This document shows positions 1 through 8,707 of a stretch of DNA of 45,645 nucleotides, piece by piece (positions within the stretch are counted from its first letter, which is position 1; every line of letters begins with the position of its first letter). Source of the DNA: Brevibacillus gelatini (lineage in GTDB: Bacteria; Bacillota; Bacilli; Brevibacillales; Brevibacillaceae); NCBI RefSeq assembly GCF_003710935.1, contig NZ_RHHS01000014.1, positions 1 to 45,645 on the forward strand, in the 5' to 3' direction. Under the pieces are notes generated by a model. The model did not search any database. It was given only the letters and a program-made list of their open reading frames with translations, and was not told the origin of the DNA. The translations under genes and the position numbers were made by a program.

Positions 1-116
1 CACTATGGCTTGACTCACACTGGAAGGGATAGCGGGTTGCTGTTACCTGACAAGTATGATAAAGTGTTTGTATTGGTTTTTTACCGCCTTGGAAATCCGT
101 TTTGAGGTGAATGAAG

Positions 117-359
117 ATGGCATTGGCTGCGAAAATTTTACTTGTGATCGCAAGTATTGGCTTAATTATCGTCGTGTTGCTGCAATCTGGAAAAAGTGCC
201 GGCCTTTCGGGAGCGATTGGTGGCGGTGCAGAGCAACTGATGGGCAAGCAAAAAGCCCGTGGGATTGACGCACTTTTGGGGAAACTGACCGTTGTATTTG
301 CGGTTGCTTTCATGATTTTTGCGATTTTGCTCGGATATTTCCTGAAAACAGGAGCGTAA
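117..359 (+). CDS. secG: SecG, preprotein translocase subunit
   Basis: Small integral membrane subunit of the SecYEG protein-export channel. The 80-residue product has two hydrophobic segments (about residues 4-20 and 54-75) joined by a polar loop with the SecG-typical LLQSGKSAGLSGAIGGG stretch, and its length is normal for the family. An in-frame ATG lies at 111, but the ribosome site GAGGTGA (104-110) touches it. The ATG at 117, six bases away, is the better start. It precedes rnr, smpB and ssrA, the usual Bacillales order, and ends just before a strong terminator. The 110 bases upstream show no gene I can support. Confidence 0.95.
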   Translation: MALAAKILLVIASIGLIIVVLLQSGKSAGLSGAIGGGAEQLMGKQKARGIDALLGKLTVVFAVAFMIFAILLGYFLKTGA

Positions 360-373
360 TAGACGTATAGCCG

Positions 374-404
374 AAAGACAGCGAGTTCGACTTGCTGTCT
401 TTTT
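374..404 (+). terminator. Intrinsic terminator after secG
   Basis: Arms AAAGACAGC and GCTGTCTTT extend inward to a stem of about 13 bp with a TCG loop, followed by a T run. It separates secG from rnr. Confidence 0.85.
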
Positions 405-502
405 CGCTATTCCGATTGCGATCTGATTGAACGGTGAATACTACATAGTAATGGATAAATGGAGGAGCGCGGTAGAGCCACGCGAAAAAAGGAGGTTTGT
501 GA

Positions 503-2995
503 ATGACAGATCACGAAAAGATACTCGCGTTCATGCGGGAGCAAGCTTATCACCCGATGACGGTGAGGGAGCTGGAGGAAGCGTTTGAAATCAAGGATTC
601 GGCTTCCTTCAAGGAGCTGGTGAAAACGCTGAACGCACTGGAAGCAAGCGGCGAGGTAATTCGCACGCGTGCGAACAGATACGGCGTACCGGAAAAAATG
701 AATCTGGTGCGCGGGCGTCTGCAAAGCCATCCAAAAGGCTTCGGGTTTGTTATCCCGGAAACGCCTGACATGGAAGATATATACGTCCACGCCAACGACA
801 TGAACGGAGCACTCCACGGGGATACAGTGCTGGTTCGTGTCGAGAAGGAAGCGGGCGGCAATCGGTTGGAAGGGCGGATTGTGCGCGTCGTCGAACGGGG
901 CATGACCCAGGTAGTGGGCACGTTCAAGGACGAGACGTACTACGCGTTTGTAATCCCGGATGAGAAGCGGATCGGCAAGGATATTTTTATCCCCAAAAAT
1001 GCGTACAACGGAGCGGTGGACGGCCACAAGGTAGTCGTCAACATCGTCCGCTACCCGGAAGGACGCGTCAATCCCGAGGGCGAAGTCATTGAGATTCTCG
1101 GGCATAAAAACGATCCGGGAGTGGACATTTTGTCCATCATCCGCAAGTTCAACCTGCCGGAAGCGTTCCCGGAGGATGTATTGGCTGAAGCAGAAGCGGT
1201 GCCGGATGAAATATCGGAAGAGGAAATCAAGGGACGCCGCGATCTGCGCGACCGGATGATGGTAACTATCGACGGAGCAGACGCCAAGGACCTGGACGAC
1301 GCCGTTTCGCTTGAAGTGCTGGAAAACGGCAACGTCAGGCTTGGTGTGCATATTGCCGATGTCAGCTATTACGTTCGCGAAAAGTCGGCGCTGGATAACG
1401 AAGCGTATCGCCGGGGCACGAGCGTTTATTTGGTCGACCGCGTCATCCCGATGCTGCCGCACCGTTTGTCCAACGGGATATGCAGTCTGAATCCAAAGGT
1501 AGACCGCCTGACGATCACCTGCGACATGGAGATGGACCAGAACGCACGGGTCGTGACGTACGATATTTACCTCAGCGTCATTCGCACGAACGAACGCATG
1601 ACCTACGCCGATGTGCGCAGCATTCTGGAAGACAAGGATGAAGCCCTGATTGAGAAGTACAGCGAGCTCGTCCCGATGTTCCAGGAGATGGAGAAGCTGG
1701 CGCGGAAGCTGCGTGCCAAACGGATGCAGCGCGGCGCAATCGACTTCGATTTCCGTGAAGCGAAAATTTATGTCAACGAAGAGGGCACCCCGACAGAAAT
1801 CGGGTTCCGCACCCGCTCCATCGCGGAGCAGATCATTGAAGAATTTATGCTGGCTGCCAACGAAACAGTGGCTGAGCATTTTCACTGGATGAAACAGCCG
1901 TTTATGTACCGGGTTCACGAAGACCCGAACGCCGAAAAGCTGATGGCCTTCATGGAGTTTATCACCAACTTTGGCTACTCCATCCGCGGCAAGGGCAATT
2001 CTGTCCATCCGCGCGCCCTGCAGCAGCTTCTGGAAGAGGTAAAAGGCACGCCGGAGGAAATCATCATCAGCACCGTCATGCTGCGTTCCATGAAGCAAGC
2101 GCGCTACGACGCGGAAAGTCTCGGGCACTACGGCTTGTCCACCGAGTTTTACACGCACTTTACGTCGCCAATCCGCCGCTACCCCGACCTGATCGTCCAC
2201 CGCCGCATCCGGGAGTGGATCGAGCAGGGCAACAACCTGTCGGAAAAGCGTCTGGCGTACTGGGCCGAGCATATGCCGATTATCGCCGAGCACGCCTCCC
2301 AGCGCGAGCGGCTGGCGGTAGATGCCGAGCGTGAGACGGACGATCTGAAAAAAGCGGAGTTCATGAAGGAGCGCGTCGGAGAGGAATTCGAGGGCGTCAT
2401 TTCCAGCGTGACCTCGTTCGGGCTGTTTGTCGAGCTGCCCAACACGATTGAGGGCCTGGTGCACATCAGCTTCCTGACCGACGACTACTATCATTACCAC
2501 GAAAAAATGTACGCGCTGGTCGGCGAGCGGACGGGCAAGCAGTACCGGATCGGGGATGTTGTGCAGGTCCGCGTGGCGAACGTCAATGTGGACGAGCGCA
2601 CAATCGACTTCGAGATTGTCGGCATGACCAAGGCTGCCGGATTCCGCGGCAGCAGCCAGCGTACACCGCGCGTCATCGACGGCCGGGGCACAGGTCGCAA
2701 GCCGACTCGCGGCAAGCAAGACCGCTCGCGTGGCGGTCGCCCAGAGCGTCCAAATCGTCAAAAGGACAAAAAACACCCGGCGGAGATCCGCCAGCTGTAC
2801 AAGGACCGCCGCAAAGGGGAAGGGAAGAAAGCTTCTGCCCGTCCGCTCGCGCAAGGCGAGGACGTCCTGCCGCTTGGAACTGGCGGAGAAGAAGCGCAAG
2901 GGGAGCGTCAGAAGGGCTTCTGGGAAGATTTTGTCCGCTCCAAGAAAAAGAACCGGAAAAATGTAGTCCGCCAGGCGAAACGGAAGCGGCGTTAA
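503..2995 (+). CDS. rnr: Ribonuclease R (3'-5' exoribonuclease)
   Basis: Processive 3'-5' exoribonuclease that degrades structured RNA and, with tmRNA-SmpB, mRNAs released from stalled ribosomes. The 830 residues show an N-terminal winged-helix-like segment (1-60), cold-shock/OB domains (about 65-240), the RNB catalytic domain starting near residue 250 with the acidic motif [15 protein letters not shown], an S1 domain (about 625-705) and a Lys/Arg-rich tail (735-830). That order and length are typical of bacterial RNase R. The start is set by GGAGGT at 491-496, six bases before the ATG. It lies directly upstream of smpB and ssrA, as in other Firmicutes, which fits the shared role in ribosome rescue. 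Confidence 0.97.
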   Translation: MTDHEKILAFMREQAYHPMTVRELEEAFEIKDSASFKELVKTLNALEASGEVIRTRANRYGVPEKMNLVRGRLQSHPKGFGFVIPETPDMEDIYVHANDMNGALHGDTVLVRVEKEAGGNRLEGRIVRVVERGMTQVVGTFKDETYYAFVIPDEKRIGKDIFIPKNAYNGAVDGHKVVVNIVRYPEGRVNPEGEVIEILGHKNDPGVDILSIIRKFNLPEAFPEDVLAEAEAVPDEISEEEIKGRRDLRDRMMVTIDGADAKDLDDAVSLEVLENGNVRLGVHIADVSYYVREKSALDNEAYRRGTSVYLVDRVIPMLPHRLSNGICSLNPKVDRLTITCDMEMDQNARVVTYDIYLSVIRTNERMTYADVRSILEDKDEALIEKYSELVPMFQEMEKLARKLRAKRMQRGAIDFDFREAKIYVNEEGTPTEIGFRTRSIAEQIIEEFMLAANETVAEHFHWMKQPFMYRVHEDPNAEKLMAFMEFITNFGYSIRGKGNSVHPRALQQLLEEVKGTPEEIIISTVMLRSMKQARYDAESLGHYGLSTEFYTHFTSPIRRYPDLIVHRRIREWIEQGNNLSEKRLAYWAEHMPIIAEHASQRERLAVDAERETDDLKKAEFMKERVGEEFEGVISSVTSFGLFVELPNTIEGLVHISFLTDDYYHYHEKMYALVGERTGKQYRIGDVVQVRVANVNVDERTIDFEIVGMTKAAGFRGSSQRTPRVIDGRGTGRKPTRGKQDRSRGGRPERPNRQKDKKHPAEIRQLYKDRRKGEGKKASARPLAQGEDVLPLGTGGEEAQGERQKGFWEDFVRSKKKNRKNVVRQAKRKRR

Positions 2996-3078
2996 ACGGT
3001 TGTGTAAGGGGCTTTTTGGTACAGGGGAGGCCCCGGAAAGCAGGCGGGGACGAGCTGGAAGCGGGAGATGCCCTCGTT

Positions 3079-3099
3079 TTTCCCGGTTTTTCCGGGAAA
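3079..3099 (+). other. Perfect hairpin between rnr and smpB
   Basis: TTTCCCGG and CCGGGAAA pair around a TTTTT loop. No T run follows, so it may protect the rnr 3' end or act as a weak terminator. Which one cannot be told from sequence. Confidence 0.5.
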
Positions 3100-3137
3100 G
3101 CAAGCGCAGCAAACGCGGCAGTTACCCGGCAAATGTC

Positions 3138-3166
3138 TTGCCACAGTGGGCAAAATTTGCTAGACT
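3138..3166 (+). promoter_or_regulatory. SigA-type promoter for smpB
   Basis: -35 TTGCCA (3138-3143), 17-bp spacer and -10 TAGACT (3161-3166) with an extended TGC just upstream. It lies about 40 bp ahead of the smpB start. Confidence 0.5.
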
Positions 3167-3207
3167 AACTGTTACGAAACGCAGTACGTACAAGTGAGGT
3201 GATCTCC

Positions 3208-3681
3208 ATGTCAAAAGGCAAAGCCGGAACCAAGACAGTCGCCCAAAACCGAAAAGCGCGCCACGATTACCATATCGAGCAAGTATTCGAAGCAGGGATT
3301 GCTCTGACCGGTACGGAGATCAAGTCAGTGCGTGCCGCGCGCGTCCAGCTCAAGGACAGCTTCGCCCGCGTGCAAAACGGCGAACTGCTCTTGTACAACG
3401 TGCACATCAGCCCGTACGAGCAGGGCAACCGTTTCAACCACGAGCCGGAGAGGACCCGCAAGCTGTTGATGAAACGGCTGGAAATCCTCAAGCTGAACGG
3501 CCTGGTTCGCGAAAGAGGCTACTCGCTGGTCCCGCTGAGCATTTATTTGAAAGGCGGCTGGGCCAAGGTCGAGCTGGCACTTGTCAAAGGAAAAAAGAAC
3601 TACGACAAGCGCGAAGACCTCAAGAAAAAGGACGCTGCCCGCGAAGTCGAGCGCGCCCTGCGCGAACGCCAAAAGGCCTGA
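3208..3681 (+). CDS. smpB: SmpB, tmRNA-binding protein
   Basis: Binds the tRNA-like part of tmRNA and brings it to stalled ribosomes for trans-translation. The 157-residue product has the family signatures [13 protein letters not shown] near the N-terminus, [13 protein letters not shown] (about 30-42), [22 protein letters not shown] and a basic C-terminal tail. An upstream in-frame GTG (3199) is possible, but it lies inside the ribosome site GAGGTGATCT (3197-3206), which pairs with the 16S tail. The ATG at 3208 is therefore chosen. The tmRNA gene follows about 170 bp downstream. Confidence 0.96.
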   Translation: MSKGKAGTKTVAQNRKARHDYHIEQVFEAGIALTGTEIKSVRAARVQLKDSFARVQNGELLLYNVHISPYEQGNRFNHEPERTRKLLMKRLEILKLNGLVRERGYSLVPLSIYLKGGWAKVELALVKGKKNYDKREDLKKKDAAREVERALRERQKA

Positions 3682-3727
3682 TCGCTGGCCAACTGGTTTG
3701 CCTTGGCAGGTCTGGCAGCAATCAACG

Positions 3728-3757
3728 TTGAGTTTTGCCTGCCGCCTGTGCTATATT
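3728..3757 (+). promoter_or_regulatory. Promoter of ssrA
   Basis: -35 TTGAGT (3728-3733), 18-bp spacer and -10 TATATT (3752-3757) preceded by TGC (extended -10). Predicted transcription would start near 3764, leaving a 5' leader to be trimmed from the tmRNA precursor. Confidence 0.6.
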
Positions 3758-3853
3758 AAGTAGGCAGCAAGCAATACACGACTTTGTACACAACAGTCTA
3801 GGTGCGGATCGATCAATGGCTCTTCACCTAGACTTTTTCTCACCTTCTACCAT

Positions 3854-4209
3854 GGGGGCGTTCTGGATTCGACGGGGATGGTAGAGCATGAGAAGCGAGC
3901 CGGGGGGTTGCGGACCTCGTCATCAACGCAAACGCCATTAACTGGCAACAAACAACTTTCTCTCGCTGCTTAATAACCAGTGAGGCTCTCCCACTGCATC
4001 GGCCCGTGTGCCGTGGATAGGGCTCAACTTTAACGGGCTACGCCGGAGGCTTCCGCCTGGAGCCAAAGGAAGAAGACCAATCAGGCTAGGCTTTCGACTG
4101 GCGTGTCGTTTCGCAGGTCGTTTGCCGAAACATTATAAAGCGACTGCGCTCGGAGATGCTCATGTATCGCTGTTTTCGGACGGGGGTTCGAATCCCCCCG
4201 CCTCCACCA
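3854..4209 (+). ncRNA. ssrA: tmRNA (SsrA)
   Basis: Transfer-messenger RNA that rescues stalled ribosomes and tags the nascent chain. The 5' end GGGGGCG pairs with the 3' acceptor strand CGCCTCC, with a G-U at the third pair (the alanine identity element), and CCA is encoded at 4207-4209. The T-arm sequence GGTTCGAATCC is visible. The resume codon is GGC at 3944-3946 in the context AACTGGCAA, as in Bacillus. The reading frame gives GNKQLSLAA and ends with tandem TAA TAA (3971-3976), so the added tag is AGNKQLSLAA, shorter than the Bacillus tag. SmpB and RNase R, its partners, are encoded just upstream. Confidence 0.96.
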
Positions 4210-4223
4210 ATACATAGCGAGAT

Positions 4224-4254
4224 GTCACCTGAAAAGGTGGCTTTTTTGTTTTTG
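4224..4254 (+). terminator. Intrinsic terminator of ssrA
   Basis: GTCACCT and AGGTGGC pair around a GAAA tetraloop, followed by a T-rich run. No gene is seen between it and 4517. Confidence 0.85.
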
Positions 4255-4517
4255 TGGGAGTTTTGTGGAGGGGCGAGGAGGTATCAAAGTGTGGTGTGAC
4301 GGTGCTTTTTAGACGCACCGATTATAAACAGCGAGACAGTCTCTCATGATGTTCATTGACAACCGCAACTGAACAAGCTTTTATCGCATAGGGTTCTATT
4401 GCGACATCAAGCACTATGTCATAATCGAGATGAAGATATACAAGATAACTTGTTAATGACAACAAAAACCTAGAACCATACGAGAAATAGGCGGGGGTAT
4501 TTCCCGCCTTGCTGTGG

Positions 4518-5861
4518 TTACTCTTTTCCAGTAAATATTCGTATCCCTCGTCCGATCTTATCTGATTCGATGTGGAGTATGTTTTCGAGGACAATTAAAT
4601 ACCTATACAAAGTAAAGATAAGCTCAAACCCGTTAATAATTCTTTCCTCCAACACATATTTTTTAAAAAACTCTCGCTCTTCTTGAATGGTTTTACTGTT
4701 ATATTGTTCTGGCAAGTCAGTGTCAAAGGCGTTTGAATATTTCTCTGGAGCCTTTACTAATTCCTCGAAGCCTATTTTAGTAAAAAGTAGATGATCTAAT
4801 TTATCAATACTTGAAAATAATAATTTAACTGATGCAACATTTAATTCGTACTTGTATTTCGAGAACCATCGATATATATCCTTATAGTCAGGTGAATTGA
4901 TGTTTTCGATTTCTTTCGTGAATTGTTCTATTTCATCTATATCTTTAAACTTAAAATATTCTGATTCTAGATAACTCCACTTATACCATAGATGCCCTGA
5001 ATAGCCTACTTTTGAGGCGTTGGGAAACTTTTTGTACGTCCAGTAGTCAACTAGCATATCGTAACAATCGATCGCATACTCTAAATTTTCCGCCCCTTTA
5101 AGGATAATCTCAATAGCATAATGCGAAAGTTTGCGATGTAGTAGAATAACTTCTTCAAGTTTTTTACGATTCGCTTGTGCTACTGAACGGCGAACAATTC
5201 CTCTACGACTTATGAAATACCAGAGGAAAATAATAAGCACCAAGACGACGAGAGCTGAAAGTTTTGTTAAATTATTCCAGAAAAAATTGACCTTTTGATT
5301 CCATAGGTTAATAATAGTATTTTGAATTGTACTGAGCATTGAGTTGTTGTAAGTGAGCAGGGTCAGAATTACCGCTAGGATTGAAGCTTTACCTAAAATG
5401 AATGAAAACACAATCTTAAACAGATCAAACGGTGTAGGAATAACAACATAATCTAGCATCTTTGTACGATCTTTGCTTGATCCTCCGAAATAAAAAGCAA
5501 TTCTCATATGATGGTGAAGTTTGGAAAATCCATATTTGAATCGGATCAATCTTATTAAAAGCCATTTTTTCTTGATCCACAGATGGGAGAACTTGTTGTA
5601 AAAAGTTCTTACTTGAATATGAAGGCGATACCAAAGCAAATCCCACACAAACGCAACTAGTACGATTTCAATCCAATAGATTGCTAATAACCAATACCAG
5701 CTTTTTATCCAGTAGTGATTCCAATTGTCTATAGATAGCCCAATCTTAAAAAGTGTACAAGATTTAAAAAGCCAAAACAGGCCGACTATAATAGTTAGAA
5801 TAAAGAGCCACTCAATTATCAACGATTTGTTTTTCCATAGAGATCGTACTTTTTTTTTCAC
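4518..5861 (-). CDS. Unknown membrane protein with cytoplasmic helical domain
   Basis: I do not recognise this 447-residue protein. It starts at a GTG with a GGGGTG site about 12 bases upstream. The N-terminal half carries about four hydrophobic segments (roughly residues 14-31, 51-75, 145-165 and 195-215). The C-terminal half is charged and helix-rich, with many Tyr, Lys and Glu. The layout suggests a membrane anchor plus a cytoplasmic domain. The gene is visibly more AT-rich than rnr or smpB and sits alone right after ssrA, a favoured integration site, so it is probably acquired. A defence or abortive-infection role is conceivable, but nothing in the sequence proves it. Confidence 0.7.
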   Translation of the reverse strand: MKKKVRSLWKNKSLIIEWLFILTIIVGLFWLFKSCTLFKIGLSIDNWNHYWIKSWYWLLAIYWIEIVLVAFVWDLLWYRLHIQVRTFYNKFSHLWIKKKWLLIRLIRFKYGFSKLHHHMRIAFYFGGSSKDRTKMLDYVVIPTPFDLFKIVFSFILGKASILAVILTLLTYNNSMLSTIQNTIINLWNQKVNFFWNNLTKLSALVVLVLIIFLWYFISRRGIVRRSVAQANRKKLEEVILLHRKLSHYAIEIILKGAENLEYAIDCYDMLVDYWTYKKFPNASKVGYSGHLWYKWSYLESEYFKFKDIDEIEQFTKEIENINSPDYKDIYRWFSKYKYELNVASVKLLFSSIDKLDHLLFTKIGFEELVKAPEKYSNAFDTDLPEQYNSKTIQEEREFFKKYVLEERIINGFELIFTLYRYLIVLENILHIESDKIGRGIRIFTGKE

Positions 5862-5962
5862 CTAAACACCCCTATTTTTCTGATGCTCATAACAAAAAAA
5901 CGGTTGCTAAATCGTTTTGATTGAGATAAACAAAATGCCTTAACCTTGGCAGGCACCGGCCT

Positions 5963-6199
5963 TCAGCAGGTTGCAGACACATCCAGATCATTATCAATCG
6001 TCTGATACGTATCTCTTGCAAGTTCTGAAACAAAAGGAGAGGCAGATTCGGAGTTTAGTGTCACCGTGGCGTTCACCTTCGACATTTGTTTAAACAATAC
6101 TTCCTTATTCCACAGTTTAACATCCAACCGCTCCGGCGATGGCTTGTTCTGTAGAGCTACTGTTGGTGACCACCCATGCTTCAACGCATTTGTGGTCAA
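5963..6199 (-). CDS. Small hypothetical protein or gene remnant
   Basis: A 78-residue reading frame with a TTG start and no clear ribosome site. The product is soluble and polar and ends in a Cys. I recognise no family. It lies 24 bp downstream of a clearly decayed gene on the same strand and may be part of that decayed locus rather than an active gene. Confidence 0.3.
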   Translation of the reverse strand: MTTNALKHGWSPTVALQNKPSPERLDVKLWNKEVLFKQMSKVNATVTLNSESASPFVSELARDTYQTIDNDLDVSATC

Positions 6200-6223
6200 A
6201 AGTAACAGATACTAAAAACGGAT

Positions 6224-6626
6224 TTACTGATTTCCATCACCAGCATATTTTTGATATTCAGGTTCTGCTTGGTACGCTTGGGTTTTAGGAAGTGATGAGT
6301 TAATAAAGTTAGTGGCGGCATATGCAACTTCCCAAAGTGAAAATCTCATCAAATGATCTTGGGAATAGCCTTTGACTTGGAAGTATTGACACGAAGCTCC
6401 CACAATGTTTTGTACCTTTCATCATCTTCATTACTCCAGCGTTATGCACCATCTATGTCGTCATACTCGTAAATGTCTTTCAGAACGAGAAATTTGTTAC
6501 GAGCGAGTGTTCCATATACGCTAAATTCCAAAGATAGCAGTTCAAATTTTATGCTGTCAGTGTCAATCGTCTCATAAGAAACACATGTCCTTCACCGCGA
6601 TAATCTACAATACCTACCAAGATGTT
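6224..6626 (-). pseudogene. Decayed gene of unknown function
   Basis: Three reading-frame pieces on the minus strand join into one protein-like sequence. The first piece, containing VDYRGEGHVF, starts at 6626. After a frameshift near 6590 comes ETIDTDSIKFELLSLEF, continuing to DIYEYDDIDGA, where an in-frame TAA lies at 6442-6444. The same frame then resumes with RWSNEDDERYKTLWELRVNT. A second frameshift near 6385 leads to QVKGYSQDHLMRFSLWEV and on to a natural-looking end, AGDGNQ, with a TAA at 6224-6226. Two frameshifts and one nonsense codon make expression of an intact protein unlikely. The 5' end is not identifiable and the family is unknown. Confidence 0.65.
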
Positions 6627-6862
6627 ACAATATCAATTCTACATGGATAACCTAGTAGAGAATATATTACTCAGAAGCGTATTTGGTAACCTGAATTGGG
6701 AGTGGATTTGTGAAAACGCTGAACATCTCGTTCAGTACCACTTAACAAAGGCCAATAATGGTGATTTCTTCGAAATTTTATGAAGTCATACTCTGCTGAC
6801 AGTGCGAATCTCCGTCAGTCTATATTCATATAACGCTTATTGCTTTTTTCTCAAAATTGAGA
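6627..6862. other. Degenerate AT-rich intergenic stretch
   Basis: No gene can be supported here. Short open stretches exist on both strands over the same bases (a 53-codon plus-strand frame from 6622 and a minus-strand frame of about 45 codons), so neither can be called. The stretch looks like worn coding DNA between two decayed genes. Confidence 0.4.
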
Positions 6863-6882
6863 GCCGAACCAACAAGTTCGGC
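6863..6882 (-). terminator. Hairpin after the zinc-ribbon remnant
   Basis: GCCGAAC and GTTCGGC form a perfect 7-bp stem with a 6-base loop. On the minus strand it is followed by TCTCAATTTT. It lies just downstream of the stop at 6899-6901 and probably ended the now broken gene. Confidence 0.5.
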
Positions 6883-6898
6883 ACTTAATTGATGCATA

Positions 6899-7244
6899 TC
6901 ATTCAGACTTATAATTGCAAAATCGACATATCTTCGCTCTGGCCTTTATGACTTTTGCACATTGCGGACATTCTTTTATGTATCAAGTGTGTAGCCATGG
7001 TGGAAGCCGTAGTCTGTTGAATCGCTGAGACTTCCTGCTCAATCAGTTCCTGTTGATTCAGCATGTGCTGCTAGAAAATGTCTTTTTGATTTTTTATTTC
7101 AGCCCGATATTGTTTCTCCAAAGGCTTTCTTTGCTCACGAAGACCAGCAATCTCTTTCTTAAGATCGCTCAAGCGCAGAGGGCAGGATTTGCAATCAGCG
7201 TGGGACAGCGAGAGTTGCAAACACAACGGCCTATACGAAAACAT
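6899..7244 (-). pseudogene. Decayed coiled-coil / zinc-ribbon protein gene
   Basis: Read on the minus strand from the ATG at 7244, the frame gives a CKSCPLR motif and a charged coiled-coil-like segment (DLKKEIAGLREQRKPLEKQ). It then meets a TAG (7071-7073) and stays open for about 50 more codons with helical content (NQQELIEQE). After a change of frame the sequence reads GFHHGYTLDT. After a second change it reads YIKECPQCAKVIKARAK followed by ICRFCNYKSE and a TGA (6899-6901). CPQC plus CRFC is a classic C-terminal zinc ribbon. The nonsense codon and frame changes show that the gene is broken. Confidence 0.6.
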
Positions 7245-7273
7245 GGCAATACCACTGTTGCCTGGACCTGCTA

Positions 7274-8371
7274 TTACGCCCCCATCCTCCCCCACAACAT
7301 GAAAACTAGAGCTAATCTCTTTCAACTCAGCTTCAAGATCATCAAACTTCCTTGCCTGCGTCACGCACATGATCTGGTAAAAATGCGTGGGTGTTTCTAC
7401 GACGGTAACGAGATAGGCAACGTTTTCCCCCTCGAATGTTCCCTGCATGGAAAATTGCGTGGAGAGGTGACCGTCGACGGTGAGACGGACGAGTTTGCCG
7501 ACGGATGGTTCGGACAGTTTGGCCTGAAGGTTGGTCATTACCGCATCTGTGTATTGCTGCAAAGTGAACGGACTCTCCAACTCGTTTTTGGCATCGGGGA
7601 ACACGAACAGATGCTTGTCTGCGATGTTGTTCGAAAGGGCGATGGATGCATCCGGGGGCAGGCTGCTGTTGGCTTTCCAGTCTGAGTAGGCATAGATTTG
7701 CAGCGTCTGGTCCGAGCTGTAAAAAGTTTTCTTTTGTGGCGGAACTTTGGCGAAATGAGATATTCCGAAAATGCCGATAAGAATAGAGAAGAGTGCCAGC
7801 ATTGCGAAAATGACCGCATACAAAGTGACCGATTTTTTACTCTCGCCTTCCAAATCTTTTACTTTCACAACGAATGTATTGGCCGCCAGGTCGCCCAGCC
7901 GCTGCTTTTTCTTCGTGGCCAGCACACTGATCCCTGCCGGCAGTCCGCCCAACAGCAGCGGGTTGGTCTCCACGATCCGCAGCAAAGAGCGGAGAATGGA
8001 CTTCCCGATTCCTGGCGGTCGCCCGTGTTCGTTGACGGCTTTGATGCGAAGGGCGAATTTTCCGATCGTATATCCCGTCAGACCTTCCAGCAGGATGTAG
8101 TAGCCAAGAATGCCGAATGTGAGGGCGAGAAGGAAAAAGAGAGTAGAGGAAGCTTTATCGGCTCGACCTATGAAGGCAAACATTCCGAACAGAAAGCTGA
8201 ATAAAAGAATGTAATCAATGACGTGCGCGCCCCAGCGCTGGAAAAAATCGAGGCCCCGTATGTTTGCGTGATGTCTCCCATCCGTTTTGGCTCTGCCGGA
8301 AGCGGGCTGTCCGCTTGCGGGAGAGGGGGAGCGAGTGAGGAATCTGTCTGTGGCAATGGATGATTCTCCAA
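7274..8371 (-). pseudogene. RDD-family membrane protein gene with two G-run frameshifts
   Basis: The start is a TTG at 8371, nine bases after GGAGGT (8381-8386), giving a proline-rich head and then GDITQTYG. At the G-run complementary to 8254-8257 (four G) the frame is lost; a fifth G would join it to GLDFFQRWGAHVIDY, the typical RDD beginning. The RDD domain continues with GYTIGKFALRIKAVN and RLGDLAANTFVV, then one transmembrane segment and an extracytoplasmic C-terminal domain ending SFHVVGED. There the G-run complementary to 7279-7283 has five G; with four, the gene would end at once in TAA TAG (7274-7276, 7271-7273). As written, the frame runs on into the downstream remnant and stops at 7071. 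It is either a pseudogene or carries two base-calling errors. Confidence 0.7.
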
Positions 8372-8600
8372 AAAATTCACACCTCCAACAAAAATGTAAA
8401 CAAATAACATTGAATCACTGGAAAAATCCTTCTGTCAAGCTTTTCTATTTGTTGCGAGCAGAGCGGTAGCGCCGGGAGATTCTTGTTGGTTTTCAGGCAG
8501 CGATGTTAGCAAGGAAAAAGCTGGTTGTCCCAAAACAATCTGGTTGGCGGGCTTTTTTGCGTCTATATGCCATCTTTCCTGGTCAAATAGTCCAGTTTAC
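8372..8600. other. Divergent intergenic region, no gene seen
   Basis: This separates the RDD gene from the LuxR-type regulator. It holds the RDD ribosome site at its left end. I see no RNA gene and no convincing terminator. Confidence 0.4.
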
Positions 8601-8629
8601 TTGCATTGTTCTGTCATATTCAACATAAT
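8601..8629 (+). promoter_or_regulatory. Promoter of the MalT/LuxR-type regulator
   Basis: -35 TTGCAT (8601-8606), 17-bp spacer and -10 CATAAT (8624-8629). It lies about 80 bp ahead of the start codon. Confidence 0.5.
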
Positions 8630-8707
8630 TACAATGTCTATATGTTTTGATTGAGATAATTGTCTGCTCTTTTGCGAGGCCATTTTCTTTTAGGCAGGGA
8701 GATGCGC

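Noticed and set aside
407..3112. A 901-codon open frame on the minus strand opposite rnr
   Set aside because: It mirrors the codon structure of rnr, its translation has no domain, and rnr is certain.
4185..4209. Search for a second copy of the tmRNA 3' end as attachment site
   Set aside because: I found no repeat of the T-arm/acceptor sequence in the window, so no island boundary can be called.
6622..6783. A 53-codon plus-strand frame that looks protein-like
   Set aside because: No ribosome site, and the minus strand is open over the same bases; it cannot be told from worn coding DNA.
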